Part shown: piece after piece, positions 48,359 to 60,299 of the stretch
How the letters are laid out: every line of letters begins with the position of its first letter
Numbering within the stretch: position 1 is the first letter of the stretch
Assembly (NCBI GenBank): GCA_964019695.1
Contig: OZ026516.1
Span: 81,175,018 to 81,239,017, forward strand
Length of the DNA: 64,000 nt
DNA from: Loripinus fragilis
Lineage: Eukaryota; Mollusca; Bivalvia; Lucinida; Lucinidae
Direction: 5' to 3'
Notes under the pieces: generated by a model
Seen by the model: only the letters and a program-made list of their open reading frames with translations
Databases searched by the model: none
Told to the model about the DNA's origin: nothing
Translations under genes and position numbers: made by a program

Positions 48359-48410
48359 CCTTCCGTGCTGACATAGTTTAAAGCCTGAAGGGGTGGTGTC
48401 CGTAGAATGA

Positions 48411-48906
48411 ATGCGGGTCAACTCAGCCTCGAGTCAAGTTGGCCTGGGTCAACTCGGCCCGCTTATAATCCTTTATTGCTTACTATTTTCATAAGGGATA
48501 CCAGTATGAGGTGTGTTTTATATATAAAAAATGTTCAACAAAAGTTTGAGGGAATAATGTTTGGTTCTATATAATTGTTGGTCTGTCAATCTTGTTTCAC
48601 TCAACGGGTCTGACTTCATAACAGTAGAAACAACAAAGAAAATATAACCTGGTTCATGACAGTCATTAACTCAAGTGGCAAGTTCATCCCCCACCAATTT
48701 GGTCAATAAAGAGCTTCATTTCAACTGCTTAATGTTTATCTTTGATTTAGTCTGAGTGATACATGTACATAAAACAAAAACATTTACCATATACGTAACT
48801 GAACGCTTTGAAAAAACACCGCGCCGAGTTGACTCAGGCCTAGTTCACCCAGGGCCGGGTTGACTTAGTGGCCAACTTGACTTCAGGCCGAGTTGACCCG
48901 CTACCG
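48411..48906. mobile_element. Foldback element 3, GGGTCAACTCGGCC arms
   Basis: The left arm (48414-48462) has three phrases of GGGTCAACTCGGCC type. The right arm (about 48822-48900) has five inverted ones, with the same GAGTCAAGTTGGCC variant in both. GTAGAATGA (48402-48410) and GTAGAATAA (48907-48915) make a 9-bp near duplication. The interior is 360 bp and non-coding. Confidence 0.75.
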
Positions 48907-49257
48907 GTAGAATAACCAAAAAACAAAGCCAGCCGCCGAAAACCAAAAAGAATATTTGATATAATAAATTATGATGTTCTTGAAGTATTTTTTTAGATTA
49001 TTATCATGTCCTATATTTGTCATATTTTTTTTTGATCCTATGTCCATTCGATGTTTTGTCTGTTGACGTTTTGTCGGTATCCCCGAAAATATGAATTTAT
49101 TGCAGAACCTCATCAACCTATGTCAATATCTATCTCCAAATACGTCTTGACTCCCGAGGGGGATGTCAGACGGGTATTCCGGAATACCAAGTGCTGAGGG
49201 GGTTAGTTGAAACAAAGTGATAGAAAAGGTGGTGAGATAAGTTTGTACAGTGGGAGA

Positions 49258-50450
49258 AGGAGTGTTAGTATAGATAAAAAATAAAACAGAAGCTGGTGTT
49301 TAGGGGGACACATGAATTACCCGGCAGACAGCTCCGCAAAACTGTGCCAGTATGGGAAGGGTCGGTATGTTGGCAGGGAGGGCGTTCCAGTGGATAATTG
49401 TTCCAGGGGAAAAATGTGAGCCTGTAATAGTCTTTGAGAGTCTGGATCTGTCTGTATGCTAAAGGGTGTATGTGTCGTGATGCTCTGGTGTTTCGAACAA
49501 GGTAGTCTGATGCACAGATAGCTACAAGGTCATATGTGACCTTATACATCATCACAAGTTGGCTATCAATGCCACGTTGGTCTAAGGGGCGCCAGTTTAG
49601 GTCCTTCAGCATAGCAGCGACACTAGAGGGGTATCTGTAATCTCTTGTAGACCACCTTGCACCTTGGAAACATTTGCTTCTTTCCAAATGTCTGGTATTT
49701 TTGCAGTGTCTATTGATCTGTGGAAAATAAGCTGCAGAATGGCTGCTAATTCCTTGTGTAATGTTTGAAGGACAATGGGTTTAAATTTATCAGGTCCTGC
49801 AGCCTTGTGTGGGCACAAGCCTTTAAGCAGCTTGGCAATGCCTTCAGCAGCTATGCTTATGTCAGGCATTTTTGGGTGGGCGCTGGGCTGGAATGGTAGG
49901 TTGGCACCAGAGTCATGCAAATCTTGCAATGACTTCTGGGCAAGGGACTTTAATCTTATGGGGGTTTTGGGGCTAAACATTGACTGAAACTGGTCATTTA
50001 AGGCATTTGCTTTTTCTACTTCCGTTAAAAGAGTCTGACCATCCTTCTTTAAGGGAGCAATACCATTTGAGTCCTGTTTGGAGTGCTTGAGCAGGGCGTA
50101 GAGCTTTTTGGTTTTGACCTTAGGGGGTTCCCCTACATCTTGGTCAGGAATTTCGTTGTTGATGCCAAAGATGTCCCCTAAGTATTTTTCATAGGCTTTT
50201 TCTGAAACCCCCCTGACTAAGTGCTTATAATTAAGGAATTTACTTTGGTCGTAGGTCTTCCGGACCTAGACCAGCGTTTTTAGAGTTTATCTCGTTTTCT
50301 CATTATTGTACACTGGTGGTGGCAAGGTCAGACTGTGTGAGTTCAGAGTGGAGATCCCTCATGGACTGTTTGAGCTGGTCCCAGTCGGCCTTCTTATGTC
50401 ATAAAATAGTGCGAGTGACCTCCTTTGATATTTCAGGCTTTGAGCAAGCT
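49258..50450 (-). pseudogene. LINE fragment with internal RT deletion
   Basis: The minus strand, 5' to 3', gives the linker before RT (about 50430-49990, KKLYALLKHSK and LLTEVEKANALNDQF type text), then RT motifs 'LKGLCPHKAAGPDKFKP' and 'IPDIWKEANVSKV' (49980-49670). It then jumps directly to the post-palm tail 'SSVAAMLKDLNWRPL' and 'HPLAYRQIQTLKDYYRLTFFP' (49660-49290). The catalytic palm is absent. The junction near 49665 has a repeated 'aaggtgcaaggtgg', which suggests a microhomology-mediated deletion. Frames differ on the two sides. CR1/Jockey-like. Confidence 0.85.
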
Positions 50451-50454
50451 TAGA

Positions 50455-52730
50455 TCACATGGGGTCAAATGGTCCAGGTACATACTTCAAGTATTTCTCC
50501 TGGTACATACTGCTACATATTTGCTTTGGACAAGCAATGTTAAATGAGAAATTATTGTAGTACCTCATCAACATATATCAATATCAGTAAGCACTGAATA
50601 CCAAGTCTACTCTTCAGGTAAACTAAATGTCTGGTATGCTACTGCTCGTGTCTTAAAGCAATATCCTGTATATGGTTTTGCCTACTTTCGGCTATGTAAA
50701 ATGGTAGATTGGGAGCAGGCGTTACATTTTAAGGGAGAACCCAGATGAATAATGCGGTTTCACATTTTCTTTAATGTGGCTTAAAATCAAACTGTTTAAC
50801 CGTTAACGCCTCATTGACTCAAGATTGCTTAAAGGCATTATCTTTCAATCACCCAGAGGATTAAGGAAGGTGTGTGTATTAATAGCAGTTAATAATTGGG
50901 TAATTGGTATAACTGGTAATTGTAAATTGGTACTCAATTAGTGTCATAATTCTGATTATTGGGATTTTCAACCTATCTCTTCTCTTCATACGGCATACAC
51001 CCTCATATGAGTATTACGTGGCACAGGCTGTTCAGTATTTTGGCAATTATTCTTCAGCAATATGACAACATAATTGTCAATTATAAATAATTTGATAATA
51101 ATAGTAATAATAATAATAATTTCAAAATTCTTTATTATTTTCAACAATATAATAAGCATCATGCATTGGATCACTTGAATATCCCAGCATCCCAATGTTC
51201 ACTGTATCCGATGCACGTACAAAAACGTTGACAGTAAAATGGCCTAGATATTCATTTTTCATATGAACGATCATATAAACTAAAATCAACAAAACCTTTA
51301 GAAATATCTAAATTGTTTTTCCCTGGCTAAAATGCTTCTTAAGGGAGGCTAGGTTAATATTAGTGATGTACCGATAATCGGCAATAATTGATTAACCAAT
51401 CGTTAGAGGTCAACTGATGCGATGATTGATTATGTTTTGTCATAATCGATGATCGGTTAAAATATTATGGGTTAAGTTCAGCTAAGATTAAACTTATTTC
51501 TCATATTCTTTAGTCATAGAATGACATCTAGGTTGTTTCTGAGTTCAACTGTTAAAATCTTTCTCATGTAGCTTTGTTACATGTGAGACATAAATTTTTC
51601 TATCAGGGACAAGCACTGTTTGTTGATGTTTCTTTTCTTGTATGTGTCTCGACACATTTAGTTTCTAAACAGAAATAAATTACAGTTTATAACTGGAAAG
51701 CTGTTAACATTTTTTGAGAAAGGCCTGTGAAATGAGTCTTTAGAATACCATTGAGACTATAAAATTATTGTCAGCATTTCCAAACAAGATTGTAAAAGAT
51801 AAAACTTTAGAAAGTTGCCAAACTACATATTAAGACACTACGCTACAAAAAATTATATGGAAAGCACTGGGAGTGCCATAATAAAAAAGCAGCCATTTTT
51901 AGTCCATGATTATCATGGATACATGGATTTTTCAAGGATTAACAGTGAAACATGCATGCAAAAGCAAACTCATTAGGAACCAATTATAATCAGAAAATCG
52001 CATCGACAGCAGCAACCGATTCCAACCGATGATCAATTATGATTTCCAACCGATGTCCCACCACTAGTTAGTATGCTTCAAAAACTCAGTCAAGTGTCTC
52101 AACTTTTTTTTATAAAGGGTCATCACATTTACTATTGAATCTATAGACTAAGTGCATCGATGGTAAATTTTGTGCTTATATTTTATATAGAAGTTGGTGT
52201 TCGGTGAAGGGAATGTGTTTTCCGAACTCAGCTATGCATGTATGTTACAAGTCCGATGGGCACCAAGTCAAATGCTGCCTGAGAAGTTCACAATAATTTG
52301 ATTAAATATTGAATATTTTATGTAAGAATATAATATATCAAATTAGTGAACAAAACTTTTGAAAATAAGCGTAAAAATTCTGTTTGAAAGTTATATATAA
52401 TTTGTTTTTCGGTGGGTGAATTGTTTCTTGGCGTCCACGATGTAATAAATTGGTTTAAAACACGTTTAAATTGCTTAAATATTGAATTTTATACTAATGT
52501 TATCATATATTCTAAAGAATATATCGAAGCTTTATAAAATAAGCGTAAATTAAGTGTTCGAATTTCATATAGATATCGGTTTTTGGTCGAGGAACCAAGC
52601 TTTTCGCTAACGGCTATACGTTTAAATCCATGATAAAGTGGCTTCTACATATACCTTGTAACAAAATATCATTTGTAATTTATATGAGCGCTGATCTGAC
52701 AAAATGGTCCTTCGGGCATTTTACTTGTTA
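50455..52730. other. Unassigned AT-rich DNA
   Basis: Only short (TAA)n-like runs at 51098-51120 and an imperfect 'aatcgatgatcggtt' motif cluster (51370-51450, 51990-52060) stand out. No coding region is recognised. Confidence 0.5.
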
Positions 52731-52860
52731 AGCAGTGTTTCTAACACACCTCGCCTTTATAGCCAATGGTTAAACTCAGTGATTTATTGGTTGATAAATC
52801 ACTGCACTGACTGGGCACGGACCGGCCGGACGTAATTCAGTCGGCAGTTTGATTTTCATG

Positions 52861-53160
52861 ACGTCATCTACCACATACGGCATTGTAACGTTGACAATAG
52901 ATGGCATAACGTCGTTTTCACAACTACTTGGCATTCAAAATCTACGTAAAAATAAGTCAGTCGTGGATAAATCATGAGCGTGAAGCGTGAATGATTTATC
53001 CACGACTGACGACTGACGAATGACGTCATCTACCACATACGGCATTGTAACGTTGACAATAGATGGCATAACGTCGTTTTCACAACTACTTGGCATTCAA
53101 AATCTACGTAAAAATAAGTCAGTCGTGGATAAATCATTCACGCTTCACGCTCATGATTTA
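52861..53160. repeat. Direct repeat with flipped hairpin spacer
   Basis: A block of about 113 bp beginning ACGTCATCTACCACATACGG (52861) is repeated exactly from 53023. Each copy ends in the palindromic arms ATAAATCAT/ATGATTTAT. The 15-bp spacer between the arms is GAGCGTGAAGCGTGA in the first copy and its reverse complement in the second. Confidence 0.9.
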
Positions 53161-53451
53161 TTAACTTTAACAACTGACCTTCAGCCCGTCATATATTAAG
53201 ATGAATCTGGATTGACCTTGATCTTTTTATACCACAAAGCCAAATTTGATTCATAATATTGGAAAAATCTTGAAATGTTCATTTTTCTATAACTGTTTAA
53301 GCGGAAATACTTGCTAAAAATGTTTAACCTACTGAGACAATGGTTTTATATAAGCACCAAAGGTCAAGCTGTCTGAATGTCATCCAAGGCCCTTTTCATC
53401 AAAGGCCACTCATATTGGACTGCCTAATATTTATCTAAGCATCTTTTACTC

Positions 53452-53765
53452 AGAATGTGGCATATCAAATCGACGGGGATGATGAGCAGAACAGAATGCA
53501 AGTAAAGTTTGCATCCTGCGGTCAAACTGGTGACCTTGGGGTGAGGTCAAATATTTTTAAATTTCGGCTACACTGTCAAATTCTAAGATTTTTATACCAA
53601 ACTTTGTGTGAGTTCTTACAAATTAAAGATAGAAAGCATATTTAACAGAATTTTCATTCTGTTGCTGGGGACATGCCCCAGGGGTGGGACTTGGGGGTGC
53701 TGGGTGGGTCAAAAACTTTAGTGTGGGGATTTGCGATGGCACCCCATCGACTGCACATTCTAGTT
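53452..53765 (+). repeat. Dispersed repeat A, copy 2
   Basis: It matches 1410-1718 from the 'catatcaaat' start to the 'tcgactgcacattctag' end. Here it is not followed by (AAT)n. Confidence 0.75.
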
Positions 53766-53899
53766 GTAATTGCTGAGGGGCTGGGTAGATGATTCAAATA
53801 TAAAATTTAGCATTTCTATGTCCAAGTATGAGGTGTCCAGATTACTGTTTTCTTATTTCCCATTCAAACAGTAGTAGCAAACAGAAAGGTCTCATTTTT

Positions 53900-55098
53900 A
53901 TACCCCGCCACTAAAGTGTGGCGAGGTATTATGTTATACCCTTCGGTGTCTGTCCGTCCGTCCGTCCGTCCGTCCGTCTGTCCGTCCGTCCGTCCGTCCG
54001 TGCTCACCATTTCCGATCGATAACTTGAGTATTTATTCACGGAATTTTTTCAAATTTTGCATACATATTGTTATCGGCGATGAGTGGTATGGGATTGTTA
54101 ATGGGCAAAATCCGTCCATTTTTAACGGAGTTACTGCCCTTTTTCGTATTGGAAAAATGGTTTCTGGCCTGTTATTCCTTTACTGTTCATGATATCTGAA
54201 TGAAACTTCACAGATATGTTGCACATCAAAGGTTACATATTGTGACTAAGAACCGTCACTCTGACCTTCCCAGTTTGTGAGTTATCCGCCCTTGATAGGT
54301 CTGAAAAAAGGTTTTTGACCTATTGTTCCTTTACTATGAGGAATATCTGAATATAACTTCACAGATATGTTTCACATCAAAGGTAACATATTGTGACTAA
54401 GAACCGTCACTCTTACCTTTCCCGTTTGTGAGTTATCCGCCCTTGATTGAATTAAAAAATGTTTTTTACCCGTAGTTCCTTTACTATGTGGAATATTTGA
54501 ATGAAACTTTACAGATATGTTTCACATCAAAGGTTACATACTGTGACAAAGAACCATCACTCTTACCTTTCCAGTTCATAAGTTATCTGCCCTTGATTGA
54601 TCTGAAAAATGGTTTTTGACCTGTAGTTCATTTACTATATGGAATATCTGAATGAAACTTCACAGATATGTTGATCATCAAAGGTTACATATTGTGACTA
54701 AGGATCTTCACTCTTACCTTTCCACTTCATGAGTTATCTACCCTTGATTGATCTGAAAAATGGTTTTTGACCTGTAGTTCAGTTACTATATGGAATATCT
54801 GAATGAAACTTCACAGATATGTTGAACATCAAAGGTTACAAATTTTTAGTAAGGACCGTCACCCTTACCTTTCCAGTTCATGAGTTATCCGCCCTTGATT
54901 GATCTGAAAAATGGTTTTTGACCTGTAGTTCATTTACTATATGGAGTATCTGAATGAAACTTCACAGATATGTTGACCATCAAAGGTTACATATTGTGAC
55001 TAAGGACGTCATATCACTGTCTATCTCAGTTCTGTTGCTATTTAGGCATTATATATCTCACAAAATAACTTTTGGTGCCCCCAGCAGTGGCGGGGTAT
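53900..55098 (+). mobile_element. Tandem-core element with short TIRs and (GTCC)n
   Basis: It begins TACCCCGCCACT and ends AGTGGCGGGGTA. After the left end, which is itself a small hairpin, comes a (GTCC)n tract (53947-54000). About five and a half tandem units of about 151 bp follow ('gagttatccgcccttgattg', 'aacttcacagatatgtt', 'catcaaaggttacatattg'). A microsatellite beside a 150-160 bp tandem core recalls bivalve pearl-type non-autonomous elements; that link is from memory. No transposase is present. Confidence 0.8.
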
Positions 55099-55139
55099 TA
55101 CGCAGTGCTTGCGGTGCTTTTATTACACAAACAAAGCTT

Positions 55140-55352
55140 ATTTAGGCTACATTGAACTTCCAATGTTTGACCAAAATGCTTATCTAGAGCTCTGGGTTTT
55201 CATCCTTGTTGGAAACAATTTAATCTGCACTGAGCAACCCCAGTTTCAGACGTCACAAAATGTGAAAAAATATGTGTCAAAATTGAGATCACATGAAATC
55301 GGCCACTCCTCAAAGGAGTATATTATAGACCCAGGGAGGATGACTTGGAAGG
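55140..55352 (+). pseudogene. LINE endonuclease fragment, left of foldback 1
   Basis: The + frame includes LELWVFILVGNN and, further on, VYYRPREDDLEG, matching the middle of the apurinic-type endonuclease of non-LTR elements. The reading frame is cut at 55352 inside the Gly codon by the foldback insertion and continues at 57293. Confidence 0.8.
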
Positions 55353-57282
55353 GTACTGGTCAACTCGTACCTAAGTCAACTCGTACCTTAGTCAACTCGT
55401 ACCCATTTTTGGTCAACTCGTACCTTAGTTAACTCGTACCTAAGTCAACTCGTACCTTAGTTTATTTATATTAGAATATGAAAGAGTTTTATGCCGTTGT
55501 CTAAGTACGTTACTCATGACAAAAGCAAAATGATAAGTTTTGTTACGATTTAGGCGAATTCTACACTCAAAAGGAGCGTTCAATTACAAATGGGTAATAC
55601 AGTATACTGCCCATGTGTTTTCCTCGCTCTTACAAATTACAATAGATGAAGAAATAGCTAGGCTCTACATTGTAAAAGAAATAAGTCACTAAACACCCAT
55701 TTTGGTGGCAGCTGGACTGCCACTGGTCTTGACGTATTTAACGTATGAGCTGTTTTGTAATAACAGGGATAACTGTTAAACAACTATCACTGGTTAAATG
55801 TTAGCCTCTGGTAGCGTCGTCTTAGTATGAAAGTGTAGCTAAATGGACATCAAAACTGGGTGGCAACTATGCAGCCACCTCTTTTAGTGTTAACTTACAT
55901 GGATAGCACATTGCACACTTATCATTGCAAATAGCACTGGTCCCATCGAAATCATAAAATCTGGTTTTGTTGCCTGCAAATAATAAAGGTACAGACTCGA
56001 TGAGATAGACCGATCAAAGCATCCAAGCAGTCTGATCAGCGCATTTGTTATTCAATCCCAAAAACTTTAATAGCTGAACTTGCTATGCACATTATTGAAA
56101 TTGAACCTAGCCTTTGTAACTTAGCATGCTGGATGTGTCCTTATAGGGTAGCTAACCCCTGAATATATGTTTTCTCATGGCGCGGGTTTTGTGTACATAA
56201 AGCCGCTTTACAGACACGTGCTGGTGATTGGTAGGGTGTGAAAAACAGTACAATGATTGTATGTGATTGTATTAATTAAATTGTAACTAGAAATTAACAT
56301 TGTCTGACAGTGTAAAACTTGAATAATAAAAAAAAATAGTACAATCTTATTAAAGAAAATTCGGAATTGCAATGTTAAAACATGAAATCTTTTTGGTTTA
56401 TAACTGATTAAAACATTTTAAAAATAAACCCAGCTCACGTCAGAGGGTTTGGTTCTTTCATTTAGAAAGTCCAAGTGAGTCTCTCATCATGCAGTCTCAT
56501 CTGAGCCTTCGCTACTTGCCACTTAAATGACTCCAAATTTGCTTTTTGTTTTGTCGTCTGCTGACTTATTTTGAAATGAGTAATTCAAAATATCTTCTAA
56601 TATTTTAGTGCTAGTTGAAAAAAAACTGCATGCTATCATAACATATCTATGTCCGAAATTCAAACCTGTGTGTACACGAGGAACGAAGACCCTGCGGAGC
56701 CGTCATTATATAAAGGGCTAGGATATTGGAACAGGCAGATCCGAAACTCCCCTAATCGCAGCCTCACAGGTCGTAATTTATAGTGTTTTTTTTTAAAAAG
56801 AAATATTTGAACAGGCTGGCCCGAATCTCTCCTTATTGCAGATGGCAAAACTGCGTTGATTTGGTCGTTTAAGCAGGCTAATACGAACATCGACCCATAG
56901 GGAAAAGGAAAGGGAACTTGCCACAGCTGGCTTGAACCTCGTCCGATCGCAAATACTAAGTTGTGATGAATATGTATGATTGAACAAGCTCCCAGAACGC
57001 CGCCCCATAGGCATAACAGTTGGGATCTTTGAACAGGCTGGCCCGAACCTTACCTCGGCACAGATAGTAAATTTTGATGTTTTAGTGTTTGGAAAGGCTT
57101 GTTAGGACATAGACTTACCAAACTCTCCGTCTATCATGCTCTACCCTGCCCCGTTTTTTGACTCAGGTACGAGTTGACTTGGGGTAGGTACGAGTTGACC
57201 AAAGGTTAGGTACGAGTTGACCAAAAATGGGTACGAGTTGACTTAGGTACGAGTTGACTAAGGTACGAGTTGACTAGAAACC
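55353..57282. mobile_element. Foldback element 1, GGTCAACTCGTACC arms, 10-bp TSD
   Basis: The left arm (to about 55460) has six GGTCAACTCGTACC-type units. The right arm (57165-57282) has six inverted units, including the shared 'cccatttttggtcaa' spacer. ACTTGGAAGG occurs at 55343-55352 and 57283-57292. Deleting the element and one ACTTGGAAGG restores the LINE endonuclease frame, so the boundaries are exact to within a base or two. The 1.7-kb interior has degenerate tandem repeats (56725-57085) but no transposase. Confidence 0.9.
56725..57085. repeat. Degenerate tandem units inside foldback 1
   Basis: Six or so units of 50-80 bp carrying 'gaacaggctggcccgaa' variants (about 56730, 56808, 56870, 56930, 56984 and 57031). 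Confidence 0.7.
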
Positions 57283-57292
57283 ACTTGGAAGG

Positions 57293-58142
57293 TCTTCAAG
57301 AACTTCAAAATTGGATCAGCAGGGTCCGTAAACACAGTGACAATGTCTTGGTTCTGGGTGACTTCAACTTGCCCAAGCTCAACTGGCTTGAGAGCTAGTT
57401 TACCTGAATTCAAAAAAGACTGCTCAAATAAACTGGTGTATGACTTTTTCCTGTCCATCATAAACCACTATAACTTTACACAAGTAGTCTCAGAGCCCTC
57501 TCTACGGGATAACATTCTAGACCTGTTCCTTACAACAAATCCAACACTTATCATGAAAGTAAACTGCTCCCCTGGCCTTGGTGATCTTGACATTGTTTCT
57601 GCTGAGGCACTACTTAAATAAACCCACTCTGCACAAATAGAAACCCCGTAAAGTATTGCTCTTTGCAAAGACAGACTGGACTACCCTTAAAGCCAAAACA
57701 AAACTATAACAACAGTCATTCTTATTAAATCATTTTGGTAAGACATTGTAGGAACTATGGACTGACTTTACAAAGACATTGGACAAACTATCTCAAGAAT
57801 GCATACCCTCTAAGATCATCAATGGCAAATCATTCCTGCCATGGATAACCTAGGAAATTAAATGGCTCATACGTAAACGAGATAGCCTCTGTGCCAAATT
57901 AAAAAAATCTGGCAACCAAGACTCTAAGACCAAATTTCAGACCCTACAGCAGCAAATTAAAAAGAAAATTAAAGATTCCCACCAGGGCTATCTCAAAAAT
58001 CTCCTGGGCCTCAACGACTCTGACAACACTGCTGACAGCAAAAAACATTTCTCCTTTCAGAAAAACTCACTTTATGATCAACAGGGCACATCACCTCTCA
58101 AACACAACAAGATACTGAATGCAGGTGTCTCCAAGTTGAAAT
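57293..58142 (+). pseudogene. LINE endonuclease to RT linker, right of foldback 1
   Basis: Continuation of 55140-55352. VLVLGDFNLPKLNWL holds the endonuclease GDFN motif. FLSIINHYNFTQVVSEPSLRDNILDLFLT and the GDLDIVSAE segment (replacing the usual SDHD) close the domain. Linker sequence with LNAGVSKLK-like text follows to 58142. Several stops and frameshifts show decay, and the RT is absent. Confidence 0.85.
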
Positions 58143-58241
58143 AAGGACTGGCCAGCTTAGATTTTTGTCATTTTCAGACACTACCAGTCCAACATGTCGT
58201 CTGCTTTTCTCGTCTGCTGAAATGTTTAAGGAGCCTCTATG

Positions 58242-58309
58242 ACAAACAGTGTGGACCCAGATCAGACTGCTCCTATAGGAGCAGTCTGTTCTGGGTCCAC
58301 CCTGTTTGC
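58242..58309. repeat. Long perfect-looking hairpin
   Basis: 'gtggacccagatcagactgc' followed by 'tcctatagga' and the inverted 'gcagtctgttctgggtccac'. The stem is about 28 bp with one or two mismatches. It is probably a miniature palindromic element end; related text ('tttggacccagatcagg') is at 59720. Confidence 0.75.
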
Positions 58310-58651
58310 ATCTGAACTTAATTTGTCAGTAATGTTAGGCAATTATTTGCAGCAAACGACTTCAGCAGACGTCTTTTTCAGATGCATTTTTTCTTGGCGC
58401 TTTAAGGGTTAAACTCTACAAGTATTTATTAACTCAAGAAGTAGACATAAATAAGCCATACAATTCCTTATCCAAGTATTTTCAATATAATTGTTAGTGG
58501 AATCCAGAAAGTACAAGAAGTAGCCATGTATAAGCTGTAAACTTTCTAACCAGAGTGTTTTCGATATAACTGTTTGTTAAATCCAGATAACACCCTAATC
58601 TATTTTTGACCTGATACAATCATTTTAGTTTTCCACTGTTTTCCTTGTCAA

Positions 58652-58898
58652 CATATGGGCCTCGACGCTAGAAAACCTGTCTTCGGGGGTTTGCGAACAA
58701 CGAAGGCGCAGACCAGCCTGCGCATCCGCTCAGTCTGATCAGCGCCTTTGTTATTCGCTTTTTGAAAAATATCATATCTAATCTTGCTACAAGCGAAATT
58801 TCAGTTTTCTAGCTAGTCTCTGTAGCTGAGGAGACTGCTTTGAGTCTTGCTTTGTCGGAAACCCCGAAGACAGGTTTTCTCTCGACGAGGCCCATATG
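58652..58898. mobile_element. MITE, CATATGGGCCTC ends, copy 1
   Basis: The inverted ends share 'tgggcctc' and 'gaaaacctgtcttcggg'. The interior has 'cagcctgcgcatccg', 'gtctgatcagcgcctttg' and 'ctagctagtctctgtagctg'. The second copy is at 61358-61596. The exact target duplication is unclear (a palindromic TA-containing edge). Confidence 0.8.
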
Positions 58899-58899
58899 A

Positions 58900-60080
58900 A
58901 GTATGTGGAACTTTTATGCTAAAATAGGCTCAATTCACCACATTTATTGTGTTATGACCGGAATTGTTGACAAAAAGTCAGAAATCTCAAGTTGAAATGT
59001 GGACTGTACATCTTGGATTTTTTTTTTCATTCCTGACAAAACCAGCCCAATATAGACTTAGTATTTTTCTCCTTATGTATATAATAAGGCATTTTAACTC
59101 TTATTCATTAGGCCAAGAAGCAGCCAATAACAAGCCATACAATTTCTTATCGGAGTGTGTTAGTTTTAAGCCTATATTCCAAGTCTGGCTATTTTCATTA
59201 TAATTGAAAGTAAATACTGTGAAATACATACCACTGTTTGACTTGTTATCTGCTTTGAAATTTTTCACTGCTTTCCTTGTCAAAATAATTAATTATGAAG
59301 ATAATTTCTTCATGAAGCATGTGATGCACATGTTTGATATCAAAACAATTGATCACATTGTGTTTGTTATAGCTATGGTCAACCTAAAGCCAGAAATTCA
59401 AAGTTGGGCTGTGGAATTTTGTCTGTTTTTTGTAAAAAGGCCAAATTTAATCTGAAAGTTGTCAATTTCAATAATAATGAGGTATTATAACACTTGAAAC
59501 TCTTATGCTTATAGAGCTTTATTTAGCTAGGAAATTATTTTGATATGTAAGCCATAAAATTCCTAGTTGGGGTATTTTTAATATAATTGTTAGCCAAATC
59601 CATCCATTCTAAGTTGTTGGCTCTGCTGTTGTTGTTCATCTTTTGAAGGGGTTATGTGTTTGGTTTGCAGGAGGTTAACTCTGCCTACTAGTGTCATCTG
59701 CTGATAACTTTTGCAAACAGTTTGGACCCAGATCAGGCACAACATAATGTTTGTCACTTTTATGGTAATCCTAAAAGAATTTTTGAACAAAGTTTTTTGG
59801 TGTAAAAAATAGGCAGATGACAAAATAGCATGAAAAATTAGTTTTAGTTTAGTTGAGAATGTGTACCAATTTTTTCTCTCTCTTATTTCTCAACCAAAAC
59901 ATATGTTGTGAGTACTCAAAAAAACTGTCTAATGAGACAGTTCTTTTGAGCACCCAAAACATGTGTTAAAACTGATGGGTAAAAAAATACGGACAATTTT
60001 GTCCTCAAAAATTTTATTTATCTAAACCTGTGATGTTCCATATGAGCCAGTGCATGAGATTTTCAACAATGTGGTATGTG
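58900..60080. other. Unassigned DNA upstream of zinc-finger exons
   Basis: No coding exon is recognised. The first exon(s) of the zinc-finger gene may lie here or beyond the resolved repeats, but none could be supported. Confidence 0.45.
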
Positions 60081-60084
60081 CGAC

Positions 60085-60245
60085 CAGCAAAGCCTCAGAT
60101 CAGCCTGCGCATACGCGCAGTCTGATCAGAGCCTTTTCTAGTGGCTTGAGTATTTTATATTATTGTTAAGCTACTGACTGAACACCATTTGGAGTTTCTA
60201 AGCTTAAAAGGAGGCTGCAGAGGCTCAATCGAGTCTACACTTGTC
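60085..60245 (+). repeat. Dispersed repeat D, copy 2
   Basis: It matches 30031-30163 inside the Maverick. It ends about 55 bp before the splice acceptor of the first visible zinc-finger exon. Confidence 0.75.
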
Positions 60246-60299
60246 AAAATGTCAAATTGTTGGAAATCTCATGCCGCGGCACATGTCTTTCTTCCACAG

